Shown here one piece after another: positions 1 through 8,571 of a stretch of DNA of 64,000 nt. A model generated the notes under the pieces. That model saw only the letters and a list, made by a program, of their open reading frames with translations, did not search any database and was not told the DNA's origin. The position numbers were made by a program, and so were the translations under genes. The DNA is from Salinibacter sp. 10B (GTDB taxonomy: Bacteria > Bacteroidota > Rhodothermia > Rhodothermales > Salinibacteraceae), in NCBI RefSeq assembly GCF_002954405.1, contig NZ_MQWC01000004.1, positions 384,318 through 448,317 of the forward strand. Reading direction: 5' to 3'. Position 1 is the first letter of the stretch, and every line of letters begins with the position of its first letter.

Positions 1-110
1 CGGCGTTGATGGGGCGGCGCTTCCCCGATCCGCCCCGCCCCGTCGAACGATCGTCTGGCACGCGTCCCGTCGTACTACTCACACTCTTCTCAATAGTCGA
101 CACTCCCTCA

Positions 111-431
111 ATGGCTGGACTTCCCCCTGACGTCTGGGCGATGATGATCTTCAGCATCCTCGCCTTCTTCGGTGTATCGCTTTGGACGCTCGTGTACACT
201 CTCTTTCAAGAGGAGCGAAAGCTGGACCTCCTTCGCTCTGAAGAAGCCATCGACACCCATGCACCAGCCGCTCTTCGTGATCTTCGGGCGTGGATCGAGG
301 CTCATCCCAATGACCCTGATCTTGATGAGGCCCAGCGCACGTATCGCGAATGCGTAGAGGCGCTCCAGACCACCGATCGGCACTTCTACGACTGGACGGC
401 CGAAGACATCGAACGCTTGGAGGCGCTGTAG
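111..431 (+). CDS. Small single-pass membrane protein, unknown function
   Basis: This 106-residue protein is not one I recognise. Residues about 8-30 form one hydrophobic transmembrane segment rich in Phe, Trp and Leu, and the remaining 75 residues are a charged, acidic, probably helical cytoplasmic tail ending in EDIERLEAL. I chose the ATG at 111 because an in-frame start at position 6 would add a proline/arginine-rich stretch without protein character. The gene converges on the penicillin-acylase-like gene. No catalytic motif is visible. The single anchor plus soluble tail could suit a small accessory subunit, but nothing shows of what. Confidence 0.55.
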   Translation: MAGLPPDVWAMMIFSILAFFGVSLWTLVYTLFQEERKLDLLRSEEAIDTHAPAALRDLRAWIEAHPNDPDLDEAQRTYRECVEALQTTDRHFYDWTAEDIERLEAL

Positions 432-500
432 TCCTCAGCGGTCCGGGGACAAGCGTCGAACTACAAGTGGAGACCTCTGACCACACAACACACGGCCCCA

Positions 501-2993
501 TTACGAATCTGCTGCTTCCAGCCGCAGGGTCGACCGTACGTTCTCATCGGCCAGCCCCGACGGGGAGGCTGGCGTCTCAAGTCGAAAATACTCAAAGTTG
601 AGATACGCCGGGATCTGCGTATCGTAGAAGTTCGGATCAAGGGGGCGGCCGTTTTGTCCCCCGGGCACTACCCCGTATCCCGTAGGAGGAGACGTGGAGA
701 AGTCGACAATGACGCGCTGGCTAGCACTGTGGGTCGTCGGACGCCCCCCAGCCGGAGACAGTGTAGAGGCAAACCCCGGATACTCATACGGACCACGATC
801 AAGCGGACGTAGCAGCTCACTACCGGTCAAATGCCGGAACCGCACCTGATGGTGATCTCCCCACCGCCAGGTGGAGGGGGGCCAGCCGTATTTCGCAGCC
901 ATTGTGTCGGCAGTCGCCTCCATCACTCGCGCCAATAGGGCCGATGCATCCTCTGTTGCGTCGGTGGCCTGGACGTCGAACCACCGAGCGTTTGGCGCAG
1001 TGCGGAGGAGCTGGACGAGGATAGCATCCGCCGGATTTGGTGCTCCCCCAAAAACCGACTCATCCCACATCTGCCCGCGGAGAATCGACAGCAACTCGTC
1101 AAAGACAAGCGGTTCAGGCCGATCGACGGTCGCCTCGCCGTTCCACTGTTGAAGCAACTGTCGTAGCGTATCGGCCCGTGGAGACAGGCCTTTCGCATCA
1201 GAAAGAAACGGCATTAGGACGCGGTGCTGTTGTACCCGCACATCGGCCTGATAGTGCTTAAAGTCCTCCACGGAGTGAGACGCGGATCCTCGTAGGAGCG
1301 AGTCGATGCGCAGCGACCGATAGCCGTCGCCCCAATCGTGACCTAGATAATAGGGATATCCGGGTCCGGTTGGCTTCTGATTGGTAGAGGTCAGGAATTC
1401 CTGTCTCGGGTTCCGGGCAGCCGGCAGCGAATCGAAGGGGACGCGGTGCGTCCATGCGTACGTGTCGGTGGACCCCGGCAGGAGCCCACGCCCCTCCCCA
1501 GCCCGCCGCACGGGCAGGTGCCCAGTGGCCCGAATGGCAATGTCGCCGCTCTGCCCCGTATAGAGAATGTTTTGCATCGGCGTGTCCCATTTACGGAGCG
1601 CCTCCGTCACGGCCTCGAAACTGTCCGCCCGGTTCATCTTCCAGAGGGCTTGAAGGGTACGGGACGGCTTGTGGGCAGTCCAGCGCTCCGCAATGGCCGT
1701 CCCGTTCCCCTCCTCGCCCGAAAAGCGCACCGGTCCATGGTGAGAAAAATACATCGTATCGAGTACCGCGGGGGCCCCCTTGACACGAATTGTGTCTACA
1801 ACGCGGCGGAGATCGCGCCACTGTCCCTCGTACCGATAGCGCGTGCGAGTGGAGTCCAGCGCAAGGGATAGATGATCGATCTGATCGGCCCCGGTATTGG
1901 TCATCGTCCATCCGACCTGCTGGTTAAAGGCCTGTACGAGCACCGGCGCTCCGGGAAGGGTGAGGCCATACGCGTTCATGGACGGCGTCACGATGTGGGC
2001 CTCGTACCAGATGGACGGCAACGAGAGCGAGAGATGCATGTCTCCAGCCAACAGTGGGGCCCCGGTCGCTGAGCGGGTCTCGTGAACGGCCCAGTTGTTC
2101 GACCCCTTCCCCGGCACCTCCCGCGGCCCGAGGAAGGACCGAACGGCCTGCTGCCCCTCTTGCCGGTACTGATGCACCGCCCCTGCCTCCGCCAGAAGCG
2201 TCGGTTTCTCGGCCGCCTGGACCGGCCCTGCCGACGCCGTGCGCTGCTGTTCCGATGGAATCATGGGCTCGAAGAGGCCCGGCGGATGCTCAGGATAGAG
2301 CATTTCGTACGCCTCGTCGCCCAGCGCCCGACGCAGGGACGTGTACACAGGGTCGTCCGTGTTGTAGGTGAGGTCGTAGCTCATATACTGAATGAGCCGA
2401 AGCCCCTGAATCGGAGAAAACCGATCGGGACGGTAGCCCAGGAGTCGAAACTCCAGGGGAAGGTCCTCCGGAGGCGTCTGGTCAAGGTAGGCATTGACCC
2501 CCCTTCCATACCACTGCAGCGCGTGGAGTTCGATGCCATCCACCGCCCGGATCCGCTCTAAATTTTTCTGCGCCCCCCACTCCATGCCCGTCCGCCGCAG
2601 GTATCGATCGGCTCGCACCGACGCCTCTCCGAACGCTTCGGAGAGGCGGCCCGACGCCACCCGCGGGAGGAAATCAAGCTGAAAGAGGCGGTCTTGTGCG
2701 ACGACGTACCCGAGCGCAATGAGGGCATCTCGGTCACTCTCGGCGTAAATGTGAGGCACGTGCCGTTCATCCCGAACGACAGTGACGGCCTGATCGAGGG
2801 CTGGAAGGCGGAGCGTCGTCGAATCGGCGGGAGGGACCGCCGTCCGCGCCGTCCGGTATAGGCCGTCGGCCGGGTCGAGAAGAATACTCGCGGACGGGAA
2901 CGCCGCAAATCGATGCTGGAGCCCGTATATCGCAGCCCCCGTTACGACAAGAAGTCCCGCGAGAAGCACTAGACGTTTTGACAGCGAAGACAT
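501..2993 (-). CDS. Penicillin acylase family protein (Ntn hydrolase, peptidase family S45)
   Basis: This 830-residue protein belongs to the penicillin/acyl-homoserine-lactone acylase family, which hydrolyses amide bonds after self-cleavage into alpha and beta chains. Residues 8-26 are a hydrophobic signal or anchor segment, so it is exported. The family N-terminal motif VPHIYA is at about 79-84. The predicted autocleavage site is Gly297/Ser298 in the KGSNNW motif, with Ser298 becoming the N-terminal nucleophile of the beta chain. Length matches the family. It lies 33 bp downstream of a ParA gene on the same strand, so the two may be co-transcribed. The substrate (beta-lactam, AHL or another acyl amide) cannot be told from sequence. 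Confidence 0.9.
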   Translation of the reverse strand: MSSLSKRLVLLAGLLVVTGAAIYGLQHRFAAFPSASILLDPADGLYRTARTAVPPADSTTLRLPALDQAVTVVRDERHVPHIYAESDRDALIALGYVVAQDRLFQLDFLPRVASGRLSEAFGEASVRADRYLRRTGMEWGAQKNLERIRAVDGIELHALQWYGRGVNAYLDQTPPEDLPLEFRLLGYRPDRFSPIQGLRLIQYMSYDLTYNTDDPVYTSLRRALGDEAYEMLYPEHPPGLFEPMIPSEQQRTASAGPVQAAEKPTLLAEAGAVHQYRQEGQQAVRSFLGPREVPGKGSNNWAVHETRSATGAPLLAGDMHLSLSLPSIWYEAHIVTPSMNAYGLTLPGAPVLVQAFNQQVGWTMTNTGADQIDHLSLALDSTRTRYRYEGQWRDLRRVVDTIRVKGAPAVLDTMYFSHHGPVRFSGEEGNGTAIAERWTAHKPSRTLQALWKMNRADSFEAVTEALRKWDTPMQNILYTGQSGDIAIRATGHLPVRRAGEGRGLLPGSTDTYAWTHRVPFDSLPAARNPRQEFLTSTNQKPTGPGYPYYLGHDWGDGYRSLRIDSLLRGSASHSVEDFKHYQADVRVQQHRVLMPFLSDAKGLSPRADTLRQLLQQWNGEATVDRPEPLVFDELLSILRGQMWDESVFGGAPNPADAILVQLLRTAPNARWFDVQATDATEDASALLARVMEATADTMAAKYGWPPSTWRWGDHHQVRFRHLTGSELLRPLDRGPYEYPGFASTLSPAGGRPTTHSASQRVIVDFSTSPPTGYGVVPGGQNGRPLDPNFYDTQIPAYLNFEYFRLETPASPSGLADENVRSTLRLEAADS

Positions 2994-3026
2994 GACGCGG
3001 GCTCAACAAAGACAAAAAACGCGTGA

Positions 3027-3875
3027 TCAGGAGTCGAGCGCCTCATCCGGCAGCGGCACATCGTCGGCATCAATCGACTCGTCCGTCACAGTAGCCCGAA
3101 CGTCCTCCTGCGATTCCATGGCGCGGAGACGACGCAGCATCTCGTCGGTCGCATTCGCATAGTCCCGCGCGCCCCGGGCACTGGAGTCATGATCAAAAAC
3201 TGTCGTTCCGCCGTCACGCGATTCCGCGAGCGCCGTACTGGTCCGAATCACGTTGTCCAGCACCCGCTCGCCGTACTTTTCGCGGAGGTACTGCTGATAG
3301 GTGCGGTGGATGCGCTTGCGGGCATCCACCTGCGTGAGCAGAAACGTGCGGGATTGAAGCCGCGGATTGAGCTTGTCGCGCACAAGAGTCGTCGTCTGAA
3401 ATGTTTGCTCCGCTCCAACGACCGCCTGGTACTCCGGAAGGACCGGGATGAGAACGTGCTGACTCGCAACGATGGCGTTTAGACTAAATACCGTCACCGC
3501 AGCCGCGGTGTCGAACAGAACGAGATCGTAGTTTAGCTTTGCCCTCTGTAGAGCCTCCCGTACCCAAAGCACGTCGGTCGGCTTGTTGAGATCTCGCAGC
3601 CGCTTCGTAAGCGTGCTGGACGAGGGCAGCAGATCAAACCCGCTGGCCTCCCGCACCGGAAGTCGCCCAACCTTAACGTCGGGACTAAAAAGCGCCGCCA
3701 CCGACGCCTCGGGCGCCGGCTCATCGATGCCCATCGTGCGGGTCAGAAATCCCTGCGGATCCAAATCGACGACGAGTGTACGCCACCCCGACAGCCCCAT
3801 CGCAGCCGCGAGGTGGATGGCGGTCGTCGTTTTTCCCGTACCTCCCTTGTGGTTGCAAACCGACAGGACGATCAT
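3027..3875 (-). CDS. ParA/MinD-type ATPase (orphan)
   Basis: This 282-residue protein is a deviant Walker A ATPase of the ParA family, which uses ATP-dependent dimerisation on DNA or membrane to position cargo. The motif HKGGTGKTTT at 9-18 contains the signature Lys10 and the P-loop Lys15. It is followed by VVDLDPQG at about 35-42 and a switch region LVLFDTAAA. The last 45 residues are strongly acidic, typical of a halophile tail. No parB or parS site is seen beside it. It precedes the acylase gene and diverges from maf. The cargo is unknown; chromosome segregation is only one possibility, since a second ParA is present at 40941-41813. Confidence 0.85.
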   Translation of the reverse strand: MIVLSVCNHKGGTGKTTTAIHLAAAMGLSGWRTLVVDLDPQGFLTRTMGIDEPAPEASVAALFSPDVKVGRLPVREASGFDLLPSSSTLTKRLRDLNKPTDVLWVREALQRAKLNYDLVLFDTAAAVTVFSLNAIVASQHVLIPVLPEYQAVVGAEQTFQTTTLVRDKLNPRLQSRTFLLTQVDARKRIHRTYQQYLREKYGERVLDNVIRTSTALAESRDGGTTVFDHDSSARGARDYANATDEMLRRLRAMESQEDVRATVTDESIDADDVPLPDEALDS

Positions 3876-4046
3876 ACAAGTGGAACCAAGTGCGGAACAG
3901 CATCAACCTGAAAGGTAGCCGCCCACGGGGGTGGTGTCAACCTCACCTCCGCCTGTTGTCGACGGCCCGGAGAACATCCGTACCCGAATCATCAATCAGT
4001 TACATCCCTCACCGTTTTCTCACAAATACGCACACCGATTTCGACC

Positions 4047-4664
4047 GTGACTGTACTTACGAATTTGTCCGCTCCCCTCATTCTGGCGTCGCAGTCTCCC
4101 CGTCGCCGGGCCCTTCTCGAACAGGTCAACGCCAATTTCCAGGTGCAGGTGAGCCCTGCCGATGAGGAGTTGGCGACTTCTCGCCCCCCATACGAGACGG
4201 CACGTGCCCTTGCGGACCGAAAAGCAACCCCCGTCGCCAAGCAACATCCCTCGGCTCTCGTGCTCGCCGCCGACACGATCGTCGTGCATGAAGGCGACAT
4301 CCTCGAAAAGCCCGGATCCCCGACTGAGGCTCGCCACATGCTTCGGCGTCTCAGCGACGACGTGCACGCAGTGTATACGGGGATTGCCCTCCACCACCGC
4401 GCTTCAGACCGCACACTCACGACGGGCCGGGAAACCCAGGTTCATTTCGCTAGGCTCACCGACGACGAAATTGCGTCCTATGTCGCCACGCAGTCCCCGA
4501 TGGATAAGGCCGGCGCCTACGGAATTCAAGACCACACTGGGCCGTTTTTTGTCCAGCGCCTCGATGGCGACTACTACACGGTGGTCGGTCTACCGCTGCG
4601 TCAACTATACGAGGCGTTGCGGATCCATTTCTCGGACCTCCTGAACTCCTCAACATCTTCCTAA
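4047..4664 (+). CDS. maf: Maf family nucleoside triphosphate pyrophosphatase
   Basis: This 205-residue cytoplasmic enzyme hydrolyses non-canonical or methylated nucleoside triphosphates (dTTP/UTP-type Maf) to monophosphate and pyrophosphate. The family signature SQSPRR is at 15-20, the catalytic/metal Asp76 is in ADTIV, and the C-terminal KAGAYGIQ and VVGLPL motifs are present. Start is GTG at 4047: the next in-frame ATG would remove the SQSPRR motif, so the GTG is required. It diverges from the ParA gene and is followed 85 bp later by an amidotransferase gene on the same strand. The older septum-inhibition role of Maf is possible too. Confidence 0.93.
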   Translation: MTVLTNLSAPLILASQSPRRRALLEQVNANFQVQVSPADEELATSRPPYETARALADRKATPVAKQHPSALVLAADTIVVHEGDILEKPGSPTEARHMLRRLSDDVHAVYTGIALHHRASDRTLTTGRETQVHFARLTDDEIASYVATQSPMDKAGAYGIQDHTGPFFVQRLDGDYYTVVGLPLRQLYEALRIHFSDLLNSSTSS

Positions 4665-4749
4665 GCAAGCCCCATGCATAACCGCTCAACTTTTGGGGGA
4701 TTTCAAAGTATATGAACTGTCCGATTTATCAGAACTCGAGTGCGTCTCC

Positions 4750-5643
4750 ATGAACGCCCCCGCCCGTTCCGATGTCCCCTCCCGCCTGCGTTCTCCACTG
4801 TGGTCGCGCTCCTTGCAATTGCTGCTCATACAGGCCCGAAGCGCCCCACGCATGGTTGAACAAGAACAGCAGTGCTTCGTCGAGCGGTGCCGGGTCCCCC
4901 TCGATCGATTTCGGATTGTAAACGTCGTTCGTGGGACGCCCCCTTCCCCAGAACACCTGTCGGCAGTCGACGCGGTTCTGATCGGAGGCGCAGGCAAATA
5001 CTCGGCGGCAGAGGATTACGAGTGGACAGCGCCCCTCCTCGACTTCGTCCGTCACGTCGTGGACAGACAACTGCCCCTCTTCGGGTCGTGTTGGGGTCAC
5101 CAAGTGATCGCCCGAGCCCTGGGCGGCACCGTGGTGTACGACCCCGACCACGCCGAGCTGGGATGCCTCGCGGTGGAGCTCACGGAGGCGGGTGCCAACG
5201 ATCCGCTTTTCCACCGCTTCCCAAAGCACTTTCGAGCCAACATGGGCCATCACGATCGCGTCATCGAACTACCGCCGGGCGCAACAGAGCTGGCCCGCAA
5301 CGACCAACCCTACCAGGCTTTTCGTCTGACCGATGCGCCTGTGTACGGCACCCAGTTCCACAGCGAGCTCGATGCGGAGCGCGAACGTGAGCGCATCCGC
5401 GTGTATCGGAAGCACTATCGCGACGCACTGCCGGACGAGGCAACTGTGCAACGAGTCATGAGCAACCTGGCCGACACGACGGAGGTCGATCACCTCCTGT
5501 ACGACTTCCTCACCACCTTCGTGGCTCGGGGGCACCCCCTTTCCGAGACTTCGTCCCTCGAATCCCCGTCGTCTCTTCCGCCCGCAAAAAGACTCCCTGC
5601 CGCCTCGTCCCCTCCCGAAAAACGACTGCCCAGTGCCGAGTGA
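4750..5643 (+). CDS. Class I glutamine amidotransferase-like protein
   Basis: This 297-residue protein carries a complete class I glutamine amidotransferase triad: Cys114 in FGSCWGHQ, His204 and Glu206 in YGTQFHSEL. It resembles stand-alone GMP-synthase-like GATase domains, which act as amidases or gamma-glutamyl hydrolases; no synthetase domain is fused. The C-terminal 40 residues are a low-complexity Ser/Pro/Lys tail with a repeated KRLP element. I chose ATG 4750; an upstream TTG at 4693 is in frame but the added residues look unlike the family. Its stop abuts folB on the other strand, and a 7-bp hairpin spans the junction. The substrate is unknown. Confidence 0.82.
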   Translation: MNAPARSDVPSRLRSPLWSRSLQLLLIQARSAPRMVEQEQQCFVERCRVPLDRFRIVNVVRGTPPSPEHLSAVDAVLIGGAGKYSAAEDYEWTAPLLDFVRHVVDRQLPLFGSCWGHQVIARALGGTVVYDPDHAELGCLAVELTEAGANDPLFHRFPKHFRANMGHHDRVIELPPGATELARNDQPYQAFRLTDAPVYGTQFHSELDAERERERIRVYRKHYRDALPDEATVQRVMSNLADTTEVDHLLYDFLTTFVARGHPLSETSSLESPSSLPPAKRLPAASSPPEKRLPSAE

Positions 5644-5656
5644 GTCGTTACTCGGC
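5635..5656. terminator. Hairpin at convergent gene junction
   Basis: GCCGAGT (5635-5641) pairs perfectly with ACTCGGC (5650-5656) around an 8-base loop. The stem contains the stop of the amidotransferase gene and lies on the stop of folB, so one hairpin could end transcription from both sides. There is no clear T-run, so intrinsic termination is only possible. Confidence 0.4.
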
Positions 5657-6088
5657 CTCATCGGTATTGTCAATGTAGTATGTCGCTTCCGCCCGGTCAC
5701 ACGGTCCCCCCACCGGCGGATTTGGCTTTCGGACCGTTACCTCTACCCCCTCAACCGAGGGGTACGTCTCCAGCACCTTGTGAGCAATTCGGTACGCTAG
5801 CTTCTCGATCAGGTAAAAGTTATTCTCCGTCACGAGCGTCCGGACGTACTCATAGACCTTCTCGTAATTCACCGTCCGATCCAGGTCGTCGTGGAGGGCA
5901 GCTTCCTCAAAATCCAACTCCACCCCTACGTCCACCTCGTAGCGCCCGCCCACTTTGTGTTCTTCCTGCATCACGCCGTGATGACCGTAAAATACGGCAT
6001 TCACCAGGCGGACCCGGCCGGTCGAGGATCGGCCGGAGGACGGATGGGCATCAGACTCAGACACGTCGTCGGCGTTTATATCAGTCAT
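5648..6088 (-). CDS. folB: Dihydroneopterin aldolase
   Basis: This 146-residue enzyme converts 7,8-dihydroneopterin to 6-hydroxymethyl-7,8-dihydropterin and glycolaldehyde in folate synthesis. Family motifs seen in order are FYGHHGVMQEE (33-43), DLDRTVNY (about 69-76), FYLIEKLAYRIA with the pterin-binding Glu (about 90-101), and VRKPNPPVGG with the catalytic Lys (about 118-127). The first 24 residues are a Ser/Asp-rich extension not found in most FolB. It is 37 bp downstream of the PfkB kinase gene on the same strand, probably one transcript. Epimerase activity is common in this family as well. Confidence 0.92.
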   Translation of the reverse strand: MTDINADDVSESDAHPSSGRSSTGRVRLVNAVFYGHHGVMQEEHKVGGRYEVDVGVELDFEEAALHDDLDRTVNYEKVYEYVRTLVTENNFYLIEKLAYRIAHKVLETYPSVEGVEVTVRKPNPPVGGPCDRAEATYYIDNTDEAE

Positions 6089-6125
6089 TGGAGAAGCCCC
6101 GATGCAAATAAATCCGAACCGGGGG

Positions 6126-7064
6126 CTACGCGGGCTGCTTCTCTACGGAAACGAGGCTGGGAATGGCCGCCAGGTCTCGGAACGACTGCGCCCGCTCACT
6201 GATGTCGATCGGGCCCAGCTCAAGCAGGCGCTCCGGCCCGAACCGTTCAACCACGAACGACGCCATGACGCTGCCATAGACGACCGCGCGGCGGAGGGCT
6301 TCATGATCGATGCTCTCTGCCCGCACCAAATGGCCCGCGAGTCCTCCCGCAAACGCGTCTCCAGCCCCCGTCGGATCCTGAATGTCTTCCAAGGGATAGG
6401 CCGGTGCACTAAACACGGACCCGTTGGCAAACAGGAGCGCCCCGTGCTCCCCCTTCTTGATGATCAACGTCTCCGGGCCCATGTCTCGGATGACGTCCGC
6501 TGCCGTCACGAGGTTCGGCTCATCGGCCAGCTCTCGGGCCTCTGAGTCATTGATGACGAGGCAGTCCACAAGTTTGAGCGTCTCGCGCAGGCTCTCGGGC
6601 GTATTCTCGATCCAAAAGTTCATCGTGTCGGCAATCACGTAGCCCGGATCGTCGACCTGCCGGAGCACGTCGCGCTGCACCTTCGGATCGAGGTTGCCAA
6701 GACAAACGATTTGACTGTCATTGTACGAGGCTGGAATGTCCGGCGCGAATCCCTCAAGCACGTTGAGCTGGGTCTCCAGCGTGTCGCGCTCGTTCATGTC
6801 GTAGTGATAGCGCCCATGCCAAAAGAAGGTTTTCCCGTCCTCATTCACGTCAAGGCCTTCGAGATCAACCCCTCCGTCCAATAGGGTTTGACGATACTCG
6901 TCGGGAAAATCATTGCCCACGACGCCCACGAGACGAACATCGTCGGTAAAATACCGGGAAGCGAGGGTAATATAGGAGCCACTTCCCCCCAGTACCCGCT
7001 CAGCGGAGCCGAAGGGGGTTTCGATAGAATCAAACGCAACAGTGCCAACAGCGAGAATGCTCAC
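6126..7064 (-). CDS. PfkB family carbohydrate/nucleoside kinase
   Basis: This 312-residue protein belongs to the ribokinase/PfkB family, which phosphorylates sugars or nucleosides with ATP. The N-terminal GGSGSY motif (about 26-31) and the C-terminal signature DPTGAGDAFAGG, carrying the anion hole and catalytic Asp, are both intact. Middle residues include a VINDSEA segment typical of the family, and IIKKGEHGALL near the ATP site. Substrate specificity cannot be fixed from sequence; adenosine, ribose or another sugar are all possible. It sits just upstream of folB on the same strand. An inverted repeat at 7136-7169 separates it from the next gene upstream. Confidence 0.88.
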   Translation of the reverse strand: MSILAVGTVAFDSIETPFGSAERVLGGSGSYITLASRYFTDDVRLVGVVGNDFPDEYRQTLLDGGVDLEGLDVNEDGKTFFWHGRYHYDMNERDTLETQLNVLEGFAPDIPASYNDSQIVCLGNLDPKVQRDVLRQVDDPGYVIADTMNFWIENTPESLRETLKLVDCLVINDSEARELADEPNLVTAADVIRDMGPETLIIKKGEHGALLFANGSVFSAPAYPLEDIQDPTGAGDAFAGGLAGHLVRAESIDHEALRRAVVYGSVMASFVVERFGPERLLELGPIDISERAQSFRDLAAIPSLVSVEKQPA

Positions 7065-7135
7065 AGGTACGTCTAGACGACTCTTAAAAAGTGGACTCGA
7101 ACGCGAAGAAGCTAAGGGTCAGGCACGGCTCATAA

Positions 7136-7169
7136 CAGGGCCTTGTACGAATTCCCGACCAAGGCCCTG
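7136..7169 (-). terminator. Perfect 10-bp stem-loop, possible terminator
   Basis: CAGGGCCTTG (7136-7145) and CAAGGCCCTG (7160-7169) form a perfect GC-rich 10-bp stem with a 14-base loop. It lies just after the end of the gene at 7213-7956 and before the PfkB start, both minus strand. Only a short TTAT follows on that strand, so it could be a weak terminator, an attenuator or an mRNA-stabilising hairpin. Confidence 0.5.
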
Positions 7170-7212
7170 CGCCGCACTCTCCAGCCTACAGGCCGGGTCT
7201 CTTCAGCTCACC

Positions 7213-7956
7213 TTACAGCCAATGGCGGAGCTTCGCAGCTAAGTAGCTTCCCGCGGCAAGGCCAGCCAGCCCCAAAGCCGTCCGCGTGTACGAGCGACCC
7301 TCTGTTGACGCTCCAGAAACGGTATCAGACACGGCATCTGCGTACTCCTCCACGGCCTCCGTGGCCTGCTCGCCCAGCGTTTCCCCGAGCTCTTTGGCCC
7401 CCTCTCCAGCCTTGGCGCGCTGCTTCTTGAGGCGCTGCGCGGCTTTGCCGGTCGCCTCGCGGAGTCGTTCGGATGCACTCTTGGCAATGTCCTGTGCTTC
7501 CCGCTGCGCACTGCGACTGGCCTCCTGCGCGTCCGCTGCCAGGCGTTGCCCGGTCTTCTGGGCTCGTTCACGCAGCTCAGCACCGGAGCGGGCCGCACGA
7601 TCACTCACCTGATGGCGGAGACGAGACGCCGCCTGTCGGGCATCGTCGGTCAGTCGGCGCAGGCGCTGCCGGGCGTGCTCGGAAAGGGTGCGGGGTGGGC
7701 GGGGACGAGTCGCCATTGAAGCGCCGTAGCCCGCCGCGGCCCCAACCCCGACCGAGAGCGCCATGGTGAGAAGCGGGTGCCGCTGAATCCAGTTCTTCGC
7801 GCGGGCTTTCGCCTGCTGGGCTTTGAGACGGGTAATCTCGGCGCGCAATTCGCCAACGAGCTCTCGGAGATCCTTCGAGGTCTCGTCAGCCGCTTCCTCA
7901 TTGTTGCGAGTATCGGGGTCCTGGGACGTGGAAGATGCAGAATCGTCGGTGCTCAT
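7213..7956 (-). CDS. Ala/Arg-rich coiled-coil protein with ElaB/YqjD-like membrane segment
   Basis: This 247-residue protein has an acidic Ser/Thr/Asp N-terminus and a short coiled coil (about 28-55, LRELVGELRAEITRLKAQQ). A Gly/Ala-rich hydrophobic segment follows at about 64-84 (HPLLTMALSVGVGAAAGYGA). Then come about 110 residues of Ala/Arg/Glu/Gln-rich amphipathic helix and a second hydrophobic patch at the C-terminus (LAGLAAGSYLAAKL). The first membrane segment resembles the DUF883 (ElaB/YqjD) anchor, a family tied to ribosomes at the membrane. The helix resembles apolipoprotein/LEA-like repeats. I chose the ATG at 7956; upstream codons read as Cys/Arg/His-rich noise. Function is not established. 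Confidence 0.7.
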   Translation of the reverse strand: MSTDDSASSTSQDPDTRNNEEAADETSKDLRELVGELRAEITRLKAQQAKARAKNWIQRHPLLTMALSVGVGAAAGYGASMATRPRPPRTLSEHARQRLRRLTDDARQAASRLRHQVSDRAARSGAELRERAQKTGQRLAADAQEASRSAQREAQDIAKSASERLREATGKAAQRLKKQRAKAGEGAKELGETLGEQATEAVEEYADAVSDTVSGASTEGRSYTRTALGLAGLAAGSYLAAKLRHWL

Positions 7957-8095
7957 GAGTGGATGGGTGCTTGAACGGAGAAACGTAGATGAACAGGAGT
8001 GGAGCCTGGCACAACGGCACGGGTAGCCGTGCCACTGCACAAAGCCTCATGCGGAAAGTATCATCGGCCCGGCAGAAATCGACCGTACCTTCTTC

Positions 8096-8347
8096 CTAGT
8101 CGCGAAAAAGGGATCCGAGAACAACGCCGGTGGCAAACGCTCCGAGCATAGAGGCCTTCTGATGCTCCTCGACCCACGATCGCGCGACGCTCAGGGCGAA
8201 CGACGCCTGCATTTTTGCCGAAGAGAGGGGATCGGGCTCCCCGGAGGCATCGGAGGCCCCGAACGATGGACCGTCGTCGGCCTCCGAGTCTCTCATCTGT
8301 TGGAACGGATCCGGGTCCTTCTCTTCGCGTGAAGGGGAATCAGTCAT
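8096..8347 (-). CDS. Small protein with C-terminal DUF883-like anchor, unknown
   Basis: This 83-residue protein starts with an acidic, Ser/Asp-rich 45 residues and ends with a Gly/Ala-rich hydrophobic segment, SMLGAFATGVVLGSLFRD. That segment closely resembles the C-terminal anchor of ElaB/YqjD-type proteins. I took ATG 8347; the longer reading adds a Cys/His-rich stretch without matching composition. It lies upstream of the related 7213-7956 gene on the same strand and diverges from the TPR gene. I infer that it is a small membrane-bound stress or ribosome-associated protein; I cannot name it. Confidence 0.6.
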   Translation of the reverse strand: MTDSPSREEKDPDPFQQMRDSEADDGPSFGASDASGEPDPLSSAKMQASFALSVARSWVEEHQKASMLGAFATGVVLGSLFRD

Positions 8348-8571
8348 ATCGCTGTGAAAACACCAATGACCAGAACACGGCGAGCGGTTCACGTGAATGC
8401 CCCCTCCGACTAACAGTATTCCTTCATGGGGCGGTCCAAGATACCGCTCAGAAAGACACACTTGTTCCCGGTAGTGCGCTCATTTTTGACGAACCTCTGG
8501 GCACCTCATCCCTTCCATTCCGTTAGGCTGTGGTATTCGATGCTCTTCGGTCTGTCCTTTCGATTGCGAGT

